Positions 7,325-14,173 of a stretch of 21,896 bases of DNA are shown here, piece after piece. Where the stretch lies: assembly GCA_016292455.1 (NCBI GenBank), contig JAEDIL010000017.1, positions 1-21,896 of the forward strand, given 5' to 3'. The notes below the pieces were generated by a model. The model ran no database searches, was not told the origin of the DNA, and saw nothing but the letters and a program-made list of their open reading frames with translations. Every line of letters begins with the position of its first letter. Position 1 is the first letter of the stretch. Position numbers and translations under genes: made by a program. The stretch is from Clostridiaceae bacterium. Its GTDB lineage: Bacteria > Bacillota > Clostridia > Oscillospirales > Acutalibacteraceae.

Positions 7325-7500
7325 TACCCGCCGAGCCGGAACTGCGTATATAACCTGCTTTTAAGCAGGGTGGTGATAGCCGGAAAGGTTCACGCTCCCT
7401 TCGTCCGGAACAGCCGGGAGGTCTGCAATCCGCTTTCCGAGCGTCTCTCCGTTATAAGTGTGTTGGGTTATAACCGCAGAACGATCGAGAACGGCAGGCA
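7325..7500 (-). ncRNA. ssrS: Candidate 6S RNA
   Basis: A non-coding stretch of about 176 bases that folds as one long interrupted rod. The closing helix pairs 7325-7333 with 7492-7500. An internal loop is followed by 7342-7346/7475-7479, a 2x2 mismatch and 7349-7355/7466-7472. A large central bubble then opens, with a small hairpin (CTGCTT/AAGCAG, 7355-7368) on its 3' side. The upper arm has 7381-7387/7433-7439 and CTCCC/GGGAG (7395-7399/7416-7420). The closing helix is complete only on the - strand, where two mismatches become G-U pairs, which fixes the strand. Closing stem, central bubble with 3'-side hairpin and apical arm, at this length, match 6S RNA, the RNA polymerase-binding regulator. 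TATTTTTT and then a hairpin follow. The exact ends are uncertain. Confidence 0.68.
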
Positions 7501-7528
7501 TTATTAAATATTTGTAGTTTTGGGGGAC

Positions 7529-7840
7529 TTATTCTTCGTTTTCTTCCTCTTCGTATTTTTCAATCAGGCGATCCTCAAAAATGTTGCCGATCCGGTCAAA
7601 CTCCTCGTCGTCATCAATCTGGATAAGGTAGTTCTCGCCGTCCTCCTCAATGACTTTGAGAATAAGAACATCTCCGTCGCCTTCGAGAATTTCAATGTCA
7701 TCGTCATAGACCGGCAAAAGTGCAACATAGCGTGAGCCGTCGTCGGTTTCTATTCTGTCAAGCTCCTCAAAGGTGTGTTCTTTTCCGTCATCATCAACAA
7801 CTGTAACTATATCCGGTCCGAGTTCAAATTCATCACTCAT
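7529..7840 (-). CDS. DUF1292 family protein (YrzB-like)
   Basis: A very acidic 103-residue protein with no membrane segment. The core (VTVVDDDGKEHTFEELD and the following strands around ALLPVYDDD and VLILKVIEEDGENYL) is the DUF1292 pattern found across Firmicutes, where it is often encoded near yrrK and yrzL; its role is unknown. ATG 7840 has a perfect AGGAGG at 7853-7848 with 7-base spacing. A strong sigma-A promoter lies about 45 bases upstream. The 6S-like RNA follows within about 30 bases on the same strand and may be processed from the same transcript or have its own promoter. Confidence 0.88.
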   Translation of the reverse strand: MSDEFELGPDIVTVVDDDGKEHTFEELDRIETDDGSRYVALLPVYDDDIEILEGDGDVLILKVIEEDGENYLIQIDDDEEFDRIGNIFEDRLIEKYEEEENEE

Positions 7841-7881
7841 GGCGATTCCTCCTATGTTTTTTACATAAAATCAACAGCTTC

Positions 7882-7910
7882 ATTTTACCTTGTATTTTTC
7901 GGATTGTCAA
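7882..7910 (-). promoter_or_regulatory. Sigma-A promoter of DUF1292
   Basis: On the - strand a perfect -35 TTGACA (7910-7905) and -10 TAAAAT (7887-7882) are separated by exactly 17 bp. It reads toward the DUF1292 gene, giving a leader of about 35 bases. This is the best promoter match in the window. Confidence 0.85.
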
Positions 7911-7974
7911 CAGAAACGGGAAAAGTAAAAATTATAAAAAAATGCGAAAACAAGTAGTTTTTAGCTGACATATG

Positions 7975-7983
7975 TGGTATAAT
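7975..7983 (+). promoter_or_regulatory. Extended -10 promoter of the kinase/V-ATPase operon
   Basis: TGG (7975-7977) directly before a perfect TATAAT (7978-7983) forms an extended -10. No good -35 is seen at 16-18 bp. It lies about 70 bases before the kinase start and diverges from the DUF1292 promoter. It is probably the promoter for the whole run to 18783, since no other promoter is clear inside. Confidence 0.6.
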
Positions 7984-8051
7984 AATTAACAATTGCAACA
8001 AATAGTATGCGATATTTTGATAGATTGAAATATATTTAGGGAAGTGAAAAA

Positions 8052-9413
8052 ATGCCGCAATCCTTTGACCCTGTTTTCGGCTCATGGTTCACCGAAAAAC
8101 AAATAGGCTCCGGCACCGATGGAAAGGTTTATGAAATCAGACGCCGCCTTGCCGACGGCAAAGAAGAAAAGTCCGTTCTGAAAATAATCAGGCTCGGTGA
8201 AAACCGGAATGAAAAACGCTCTTTCAACAATATTTCGGAAAGAGTTTACGGATATGAAACCGAAGAAGGCTTTTATGAATCTGTAATCAAGAGCATTACT
8301 GACAATATTGAAGTTATTCAGAAGGCGGACAACGGAAAACGCTTTATCCGCTACGAGGAGTGGGAGCGCCGCCGCACGAGCGACGGAAAGGGGTATATTG
8401 TTCTCATCCGTCTTGAACGTGCGCGTTCGCTTTCCGACCTGCTTGCAGATTTTTCCTTTACGCTTGATGAAACCCTTCGGGTAGGCATATCCGTCTGCCG
8501 CGCATTGATGCGTTGCCGCGACTTTGGTTATATTTATCCGAACCTCAAACCGGAAAACATTATGTTTGACGAAAGGGGAATCTGCAAGCTTGGGGATTTC
8601 GGTTCGTTCAGTTGTCTTGAACCGTCAAGAACTTCATTTGCTTTCAAGCGCACTCAGTATTATATGTCGCCGGAGTTTGCCAGAAGCGGAAATATTAACG
8701 GAACAGTTGATACTTATGCACTCGGTCTTGTCCTTTATACGCTGATCAATCGCGGACGACTGCCTTTTACCGAATCATACCCGGAAAAGGTAACTATCAA
8801 TTCGCTTGATGCATCAAGAATCAAACGGGCTGCCGGCGAGCCGCTTCCGAAACCGGCAATTTATGACGAAGCTTTGTTCAGAATTATTTCCAAGGCCTGT
8901 GCTTTTAAGGTTGAGGAACGATATCTTTCCCCGAAACAGATGCTTGCCGATTTGAAAAATGCGCTGGAAAAAAAGCCGTTTGAAGAAGCGGTTTATGATG
9001 ATATTTATTCTGTCTCGTCTGAAAGCACAGAGGAACCTGAGGTGAGCGAACCGGAGGAGGAAGAATTGCCCGAGGAGAAGCCGGAGGTAAAAAGACCGGT
9101 ATCTTTGAGGGAGGAAATTCAGATTCCTGATGTTTCACTGATTGATTATGCAACGCAAAAGACAAAGCCGCAGCGCAAAAAAGCTACCGGCTACCGCTCA
9201 TTGCCGGAGAGTCTGAAAAAAGAGAGGAAAACCGGAACTCTCTTTTCAAAAAAAATGATTATTCTGTTTTGCGTTGCGTTTGCGCTGCTTGTTTTGCTTG
9301 TTGTTTCCCTTGCTATCAGGGTCGGCGCTGCCGATATTCAGCAAGCGTTGACAATTGATTATGACAATATCTTGCTTGAAAGGGGTGTCACTGCTTTATG
9401 GTGTCCGAAATGA
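8052..9413 (+). CDS. Membrane-anchored Ser/Thr kinase-like protein, probable pseudokinase
   Basis: Hanks-type kinase fold of 453 residues. The glycine-rich loop is GSGTDGKVYE (19-28) and the ATP-binding Lys is K44 (SVLKII). The catalytic loop, normally HRDxKxxN, reads YPNLKPEN: the catalytic Asp is Asn164, while K166 and N169 are kept. The DFG motif is intact (D182), as is an SPE motif in place of APE. A Pro/Glu-rich acidic linker (about 315-350) and a basic stretch follow, then one membrane segment (about 402-425) and a short outer tail; there are no PASTA repeats. Loss of the catalytic Asp suggests an ATP-binding pseudokinase or a very weak kinase. ATG 8052 follows AGGGA (8038-8042). Its 3' end overlaps the first V-ATPase gene, implying coupled expression. 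Confidence 0.88.
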   Translation: MPQSFDPVFGSWFTEKQIGSGTDGKVYEIRRRLADGKEEKSVLKIIRLGENRNEKRSFNNISERVYGYETEEGFYESVIKSITDNIEVIQKADNGKRFIRYEEWERRRTSDGKGYIVLIRLERARSLSDLLADFSFTLDETLRVGISVCRALMRCRDFGYIYPNLKPENIMFDERGICKLGDFGSFSCLEPSRTSFAFKRTQYYMSPEFARSGNINGTVDTYALGLVLYTLINRGRLPFTESYPEKVTINSLDASRIKRAAGEPLPKPAIYDEALFRIISKACAFKVEERYLSPKQMLADLKNALEKKPFEEAVYDDIYSVSSESTEEPEVSEPEEEELPEEKPEVKRPVSLREEIQIPDVSLIDYATQKTKPQRKKATGYRSLPESLKKERKTGTLFSKKMIILFCVAFALLVLLVVSLAIRVGAADIQQALTIDYDNILLERGVTALWCPK

Positions 9414-9712
9414 TAAATGAGATTCTCAGGGCTGAAAAAAGAGCTGCCGATAAAGAGAAGCAGGCAGAAGCAGAAAGCGAAAGAATAATAAAAGAGGCTC
9501 AGAAGCAGGCAGATGTTTTTTATAACGCGGCAATTGCGCAGGCTGAAAGCGAAGCAGCCGTTATTGTTTCCGAAGCTAAGCTTTCGGCTGAGGGCGTAAT
9601 CAAGCAAGCGGAAAGCCTTGCCGCACTGCGTGAAAAAAAGGTTATAAATAACACGGAAAAAAAGTATGACGATGCGATAGCCCTCGTGCTTGAAAGTATT
9701 GTCAGAACCTGA
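9398..9712 (+). CDS. V-type ATPase peripheral-stalk subunit (G/H-like, NtpF position)
   Basis: A 104-residue, highly charged, Ala/Glu/Lys-rich coiled coil (about residues 5-90) without membrane segments. It fits the small stalk subunit called G in eukaryotes, H in archaea and NtpF in Enterococcus, which pairs with subunit E to link the catalytic head to subunit I. It stands immediately before subunit I, where ntpF lies in the Enterococcus operon. The start could be ATG 9398 (overlapping the kinase gene by 16 bases) or ATG 9410, which forms an ATGA overlap with the kinase stop; GAAAGGGG upstream (9378-9384) serves either poorly. Coiled-coil subunits diverge fast, so the call relies largely on position and composition. 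Confidence 0.82.
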   Translation: MVSEMINEILRAEKRAADKEKQAEAESERIIKEAQKQADVFYNAAIAQAESEAAVIVSEAKLSAEGVIKQAESLAALREKKVINNTEKKYDDAIALVLESIVRT

Positions 9713-9748
9713 TAAAAAAACGAAGCATTTCAAAGGAGGTGTTTCTAT

Positions 9749-11737
9749 TTGGCAAAAATCAAACTGTTGCGTTTTGAAATTGCTGCTGTTCTTGAAGAAA
9801 GCAGACGCCTTATTGATTTCTTGCAGCAGAGCGGAATAGCTGAAATTTCCGAGTTTTCCGCTGAGGAAGGCTTGACAAAGTATCAGACAGAGTCACTGTG
9901 TAATGACTTTGAAAGAAAAAGCGAACGTGCTCTTTCATGCTCTCAGACGCTTGAACAGTATTGCAAAATCAAACAGCCGTTTTTAGCGTCATTTATGGAC
10001 GGAAAGACTATCGAGCTGAGCGAGTACCGCAGTATCTGTGATGGCGCCGATGAAATAATGTGCCTGTGCGACAGACTGCATTCGCTTTCCGAAAGCATTT
10101 CATTTGAGAAAGCCGAAATAGTGAGACAACAGACTCTTATTGATTATTACAGTCCGTGGGAAAAGCTTGATATTCCTATGAGCTGTGTGCGAACGCCAAG
10201 CTCATGCGTGTTTATCGGTTATTTCAAAGAACAACTGACAAAAGACGGTATTCTTGCGAATATTGCGAACTCCTCTCCGGAGCTTGACGGAGTTGATGTT
10301 CAGATTGTCAGTTCTTCCCCGTCTATGACGGCAATTGTTGCTCTTTGTCACCAAAGCGATCGCGAGGCTCTTGAAACTGCGCTGAGGGAAAGCGGATTTG
10401 TCAAGCCGGATAATCCTGCCAAGGTTCTTCCGTCGGTTGTCATAAAGCAGGCAGAAAAGGCGATTGCCGCCTGCCGTGAAAAAATTGAAAGCTACATTCT
10501 TGAAATATCATCACATGCGGCAGACTATGAAAAAATCAAGCTTCTCTCCGACTATTATGCCGTTCAGGCTGAAAAATACCGGACGGTTGCACGGGCGGCA
10601 ACGAGCGAACGCGCTGTTTTCATTGAAGGGTATGTGCCTGAAAGGGACAGCGAACAGCTTAAATTTGAAATTGAGCGCCGCTTTGCTGCTCAGGTTGAAT
10701 TTTCACAGCCGGATTATGAAAATGAAGATGTTCCGGTGCTGATTGAGAATAACATGTTTGCCGCAGGCGTTGAAAGCATTTCAAACATGTATTCTCCGCC
10801 GTCAAACAAAGATGTTGACCCCAATCCGATCATGTCATTTTTCTTCTATGCGCTCTTCGGTCTCATGTTTTCAGATGCCGGATACGGGCTTTTAATGATT
10901 GCCGTGGCGCTGTTTGCAAAGTTCAAGCTGAAAGTTACCGGAAACAAAGCAAAAACAGTCAGCTTTGTTTTCTGGTGCGGTCTTTCAACCGTTTTCTGGG
11001 GCGCCCTGTTCGGCGGCTGGTTTGGTGATCTTATTCCTATAATTTGCACGACTTTCCTTGGGTGGGAAAGGGGACCGGATCTGGCGATCTGGTTTACTCC
11101 GGTTGAAAACAGCATGAAGCTTCTGATGTTTTCTTTCGGCTTCGGATTAGTTCACCTTTTCACAGGACTTGCAATCCGCTTTTATATGCTGATCAAGCAA
11201 AAGCAGGTTCTGGCAGCGTTTTGTGATGTCGTTCCCGTTGCAATTTTTGTTGCAGGCTTTGCCGGATTCGGAGCGGGGCTTCTCACAACAACCACTCAAA
11301 CCGTTCAGAGCGTTTCTAAAATTCTTCTTCTGATAGGTGCTGTGCTTATTGTACTGACAGCCGGAAGAAGCGCAAAGAATATTGTGGGAAAGCTTGGCGG
11401 AGGACTTTACGGCATTTATAATACCGTTACCGGCTATCTCGGAGATATTCTTTCGTATTCAAGGTTGCTTGCTCTCGGGCTTGTAACCGGTGTTATCGCA
11501 AACGTGGTCAATATGCTTGCGGCAATGCCGAAGAACATTCTTTTCTTTATTCCGATATTCTTAATCGGACATGCGATCAATCTCGCTGTCAACCTTATCG
11601 GAACTTATGTTCATACCAGTCGACTTCAATATGTTGAGTTCTTTTCAAAATTCTATGAAGGCGGCGGACGCGTTTTCACACCGTTCAAAATCAATTTGAA
11701 ACACTTTAAAATCAAGGAGGAAACAATCAATGAATAA
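9749..11737 (+). CDS. ntpI: V-type ATPase subunit I (a-subunit)
   Basis: Membrane stator subunit of 662 residues that forms the ion half-channels against the rotor ring. The first ~340 residues are a soluble, partly coiled-coil arm that binds the peripheral stalks. The rest has about seven to eight membrane segments beginning at MSFFFYALFGLMFSDAGYG. The essential channel Arg is seen in SYSRLLALGL (R572), and a second conserved Arg is in HTSRLQYVEF (R625), matching the R573 and R629 positions of Enterococcus NtpI. The start is TTG 9749, fixed by the strong site AAGGAGGT at 9733-9740. The last 8 bases overlap the start of subunit K. Full length and intact. Confidence 0.95.
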   Translation: MAKIKLLRFEIAAVLEESRRLIDFLQQSGIAEISEFSAEEGLTKYQTESLCNDFERKSERALSCSQTLEQYCKIKQPFLASFMDGKTIELSEYRSICDGADEIMCLCDRLHSLSESISFEKAEIVRQQTLIDYYSPWEKLDIPMSCVRTPSSCVFIGYFKEQLTKDGILANIANSSPELDGVDVQIVSSSPSMTAIVALCHQSDREALETALRESGFVKPDNPAKVLPSVVIKQAEKAIAACREKIESYILEISSHAADYEKIKLLSDYYAVQAEKYRTVARAATSERAVFIEGYVPERDSEQLKFEIERRFAAQVEFSQPDYENEDVPVLIENNMFAAGVESISNMYSPPSNKDVDPNPIMSFFFYALFGLMFSDAGYGLLMIAVALFAKFKLKVTGNKAKTVSFVFWCGLSTVFWGALFGGWFGDLIPIICTTFLGWERGPDLAIWFTPVENSMKLLMFSFGFGLVHLFTGLAIRFYMLIKQKQVLAAFCDVVPVAIFVAGFAGFGAGLLTTTTQTVQSVSKILLLIGAVLIVLTAGRSAKNIVGKLGGGLYGIYNTVTGYLGDILSYSRLLALGLVTGVIANVVNMLAAMPKNILFFIPIFLIGHAINLAVNLIGTYVHTSRLQYVEFFSKFYEGGGRVFTPFKINLKHFKIKEETINE

Positions 11738-12203
11738 TTTAGGTTTGGTATTAGCACTCTTCGGAGCAGCATTTGCTGTAATTTTTGCCGGCATGGGCTC
11801 GGCAAAAGGCGTTGGTCTTGCAGGTCAGGCCGCTGCCGGACTTCTCACCGAGGAGCCCTCAATGTTCGGTAAGGTTCTCATTCTTCAGCTTCTTCCCGGC
11901 ACACAGGGACTTTACGGCTTCCTTATTGCCATAATGGTTCTTGTAAGTGTGAACGTTCTCGGCGGTGCTCCGGTGGAGCTTACCTGGAAGCAGGGACTTT
12001 ATTACCTCGCCGCCTGCCTGCCGATTGCTATTGCCGGATACTTTTCTGCTGTTCATCAGGGCAAAGTTGCGGCAGCCGGTGTCAACCTTCTTGCTAAGCA
12101 GAAAGATCAGCTCGGTAAGGCGATTACAATGGCTTCGCTTGTTGAGTTTTATGCCATTCTGCCGTTCCTTATTTCTCTTCTTGCTATTCTCAGCATAAAG
12201 TAA
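11730..12203 (+). CDS. ntpK: V-type ATPase subunit K (rotor-ring proteolipid, Na+-type)
   Basis: The c-ring proteolipid of 157 residues, a duplicated hairpin with four membrane helices, only the second hairpin carrying the ion-binding Glu. Residues L55, T58 and Q59 (LLPGTQGLYGF), Q110 (HQGK) and E139 (LVEFYAILPF) correspond to the five Na+-coordinating positions of Enterococcus hirae NtpK (L61, T64, Q65, Q110, E139). Sodium coupling is therefore inferred rather than proton coupling. ATG 11730 has a strong AAGGAGG (11714-11720) inside the end of subunit I. The strong site and ATG start fit the need for many copies per complex. A stem-loop covers its stop region. Confidence 0.96.
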   Translation: MNNLGLVLALFGAAFAVIFAGMGSAKGVGLAGQAAAGLLTEEPSMFGKVLILQLLPGTQGLYGFLIAIMVLVSVNVLGGAPVELTWKQGLYYLAACLPIAIAGYFSAVHQGKVAAAGVNLLAKQKDQLGKAITMASLVEFYAILPFLISLLAILSIK

Positions 12204-12238
12204 CCGCCATTTCATCGGTATAAAATATCAATGGTTAC
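12200..12238 (+). other. Stem-loop between subunit K and E genes
   Basis: GTAAC (12200-12204) and CATT (12208-12211) pair with AATG (12230-12233) and GTTAC (12234-12238), leaving a 3-base bulge and an A/T-rich 18-base loop. It includes the K stop codon and has no U-run. It may stabilise the upstream RNA to favour K. Moderate stability; function inferred only. Confidence 0.4.
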
Positions 12239-12268
12239 AGACTCAGTAACTTTTAAGGAGTGATGAAT

Positions 12269-12862
12269 TTGACGGGACTTGAAAAGATCGTTGAAAAGAT
12301 CGCGGCGGAAAGTCTTGAAAAGTGTAATTCAATAATATCCGATGCCGAAAAGAAAAGCGATGAGCTTATTGCCGAAAACCGTGCCAGAGCAAACCGTGAC
12401 AGCGAGGCGATTGTTGCCGAAGGCAGAGCAAAGGCAAAAAAAATCAACCTTTCTGCAAAGGCAAAGGCTGAGAGCATCACAAGAACAAAGTATCTCGAAG
12501 TCAAGAATGCAGTTGTAAATGATATAATCGCCGCTGCTTATGAAAAACTCGATTCTATGGATTCGGATAGCTATTTTGACTTTCTTTTGAACCTGTGCGC
12601 AAAAAACGCTGCTGACGGAGAAGGCATAATGTATCTTTCAGAGCGCGATCTTGACCGCCTCCCGGAGGATTTTGAAGAGAAAGTCAATTCGTTGATTTTT
12701 GAAAAGGGCGCTCTCATGATTTCAAAAACACCGGGAAAGCTGGAAAACGGCTTCATTCTTGTATACGGAGATATGGAAGTTAACTGTACCCTGCGCGCTG
12801 TCTTCGACGAAAAGCACGACCTTTTGAAGGACTTGCTCGGCAAGGCGCTGTTCACCGAATGA
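12269..12862 (+). CDS. ntpE: V-type ATPase subunit E (peripheral stalk)
   Basis: Stalk subunit of 197 residues that joins the A3B3 head to subunit I. The N-terminal ~85 residues are an Ala/Glu/Lys-rich helix for coiled-coil pairing with the G/H subunit. The C-terminal globular domain contains the conserved ENGFILVYGDMEVNCT stretch. TTG 12269 is preferred: AAGGAG (12255-12260) is 8 bases upstream and the protein begins MTGLEKIVEKI as in the family. ATG 12263 is only 2 bases from that site. It follows K after a 65-base gap holding a stem-loop and is followed at once by subunit C. Confidence 0.92.
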   Translation: MTGLEKIVEKIAAESLEKCNSIISDAEKKSDELIAENRARANRDSEAIVAEGRAKAKKINLSAKAKAESITRTKYLEVKNAVVNDIIAAAYEKLDSMDSDSYFDFLLNLCAKNAADGEGIMYLSERDLDRLPEDFEEKVNSLIFEKGALMISKTPGKLENGFILVYGDMEVNCTLRAVFDEKHDLLKDLLGKALFTE

Positions 12863-12876
12863 ACGGAGGGCAGAAT

Positions 12877-13851
12877 ATGAAAGACGCAGATTATGCTTTT
12901 GCTGTTGCCCGCATAAGGGCAAACGAGAACAGTCTTCTGACGGCCGGCGATATTGAACGGCTCATTACCGCTGCTTCAATCAGAGAATGTGCCGAGCTTT
13001 TGAAATCAAAGGGTTATACTTTTGATGATGAGAACGGCGAAGATTTTTTCTATGCACTTGAAAAGCAGCGCAAAAAGCTTTGGTCTCTTCTTAATGAGAC
13101 CGCGCCGGAAAAAGAACAGCTGAAAGTTCTTTGTGTTCAGAACGATTATTTTAATCTCAAAGCGGCTCTCAAAGCGATGATTACAGGACGCGATGCAAAA
13201 GATCTTTTTGCGTATCCTACCTCGCTTGACCTTGACGCGCTTCAAAAGGCTGTTGAAAGTCATGAGTTCTCATCTCTTCCCGGGACTATGGGTGACTGTG
13301 CAAAAGAGGCTTATGAAACCGCTTGCCGAACCGAAAACGGTCAGAGCGCTGATGTAATAATTGATAAAGCTGCTCTGACGGCCGTGCTTGAAGGTTCAAA
13401 GCAAAGCGGATGTGAAATGCTTTTTAAAATTGCCGTTTATCTTTGTGCATGTGCTGATATTAAGATTGCATACCGCTCGTCAAAGGTAAAAAAGGGCATT
13501 GATTTCATTGAAAAGGCTTTGGTTCCGGTTGACGGGATAGATGTAAAAGAGCTTTCTGAGGCTGCCGCAAAGAGTACCGGCGATGTTCTGGAATATCTTA
13601 GAAAAACACCGTTTTCGAAAGAGGCTGAGCTGCTCGATAAGAGTTCGGCTGCTTTTGAAAAAGGTTGCGATGATAAAATGATTGAAATTGTCAGAGCGGC
13701 GAAATATGTATTTTTCGGTTTTGAACCGATTGTGGCTTATTACTTTGCAAAAACTGCTGAGCTCAAAACGGTCAGACTCATTCTTTGTTCAAAAAAAGCA
13801 AAGGCAGATGAACAAACGATTCGCGAAAGGGTGAGGACGCTATATGTATAA
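12877..13851 (+). CDS. ntpC: V-type ATPase subunit C (central-stalk adaptor, d-like)
   Basis: A 324-residue, all-helical subunit that sits on top of the K ring and seats the D-F shaft, equivalent to eukaryotic subunit d. The opening DYAFAVARIRANENSLL and the later QNDYFNLKAALKAMI are typical. The end (FGFEPIVAYYFAKTAELKTVRLIL) is the conserved C-terminal helix motif. ATG 12877 has GGAGG at 12865-12869; an in-frame ATG at 12859 overlaps subunit E but has no clear site. Its last 8 bases overlap the start of subunit F, suggesting coupled translation. Confidence 0.93.
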   Translation: MKDADYAFAVARIRANENSLLTAGDIERLITAASIRECAELLKSKGYTFDDENGEDFFYALEKQRKKLWSLLNETAPEKEQLKVLCVQNDYFNLKAALKAMITGRDAKDLFAYPTSLDLDALQKAVESHEFSSLPGTMGDCAKEAYETACRTENGQSADVIIDKAALTAVLEGSKQSGCEMLFKIAVYLCACADIKIAYRSSKVKKGIDFIEKALVPVDGIDVKELSEAAAKSTGDVLEYLRKTPFSKEAELLDKSSAAFEKGCDDKMIEIVRAAKYVFFGFEPIVAYYFAKTAELKTVRLILCSKKAKADEQTIRERVRTLYV

Positions 13852-14155
13852 GATTGCGGCTGTCGGAGACAGAGACAGTGTGCTTGGCTTTGCTTCAATA
13901 GGGCTTGATGTTTTTCCCTGCGATGAACCCAAGGAAGGATACAGGCTTCTTAAAGAGCTTTGCAGGGAGGATTACGCGGTAGTATTCATTACAGAAAGCC
14001 TTGCCGCAGGAATCGGTCAGAAGCAGATGGAAAAGTTTTATTCTCAGCCGCTTCCGGCACTTACTCTTATCCCGGGTGCGCACGGCTCAACGGGTGAGGG
14101 CATGAGAGCCGTTGAGGGCTTTGTTGAACAGGCAGTCGGAAGCAATATATTGTAA
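13844..14155 (+). CDS. ntpG: V-type ATPase subunit F (central stalk; NtpG)
   Basis: A 103-residue Rossmann-like subunit that binds subunit D in the rotating shaft. The opening YKIAAVGDRDSVLGFASIG and the core DYAVVFITESLA are characteristic, and PALTLIPG near the end is also typical. In Enterococcus nomenclature it is NtpG. ATG 13844 lies within the end of subunit C (ATG with the C stop in 8 shared bases), with GTGAGG (13831-13836) upstream. Subunit A follows after 18 bases. Intact and of normal length. Confidence 0.93.
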   Translation: MYKIAAVGDRDSVLGFASIGLDVFPCDEPKEGYRLLKELCREDYAVVFITESLAAGIGQKQMEKFYSQPLPALTLIPGAHGSTGEGMRAVEGFVEQAVGSNIL

Positions 14156-14173
14156 AAGAAGCAGGTGATTCAT

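Noticed and set aside
7310..7507. Small + strand frame over the structured RNA
   Set aside because: No ribosome site; the helices, and the G-U pairs that favour the - strand, explain the region better as RNA.
7520..7735. 71-codon + strand frame antisense to DUF1292
   Set aside because: Shadow of an acidic gene with a strong promoter and ribosome site on the other strand.
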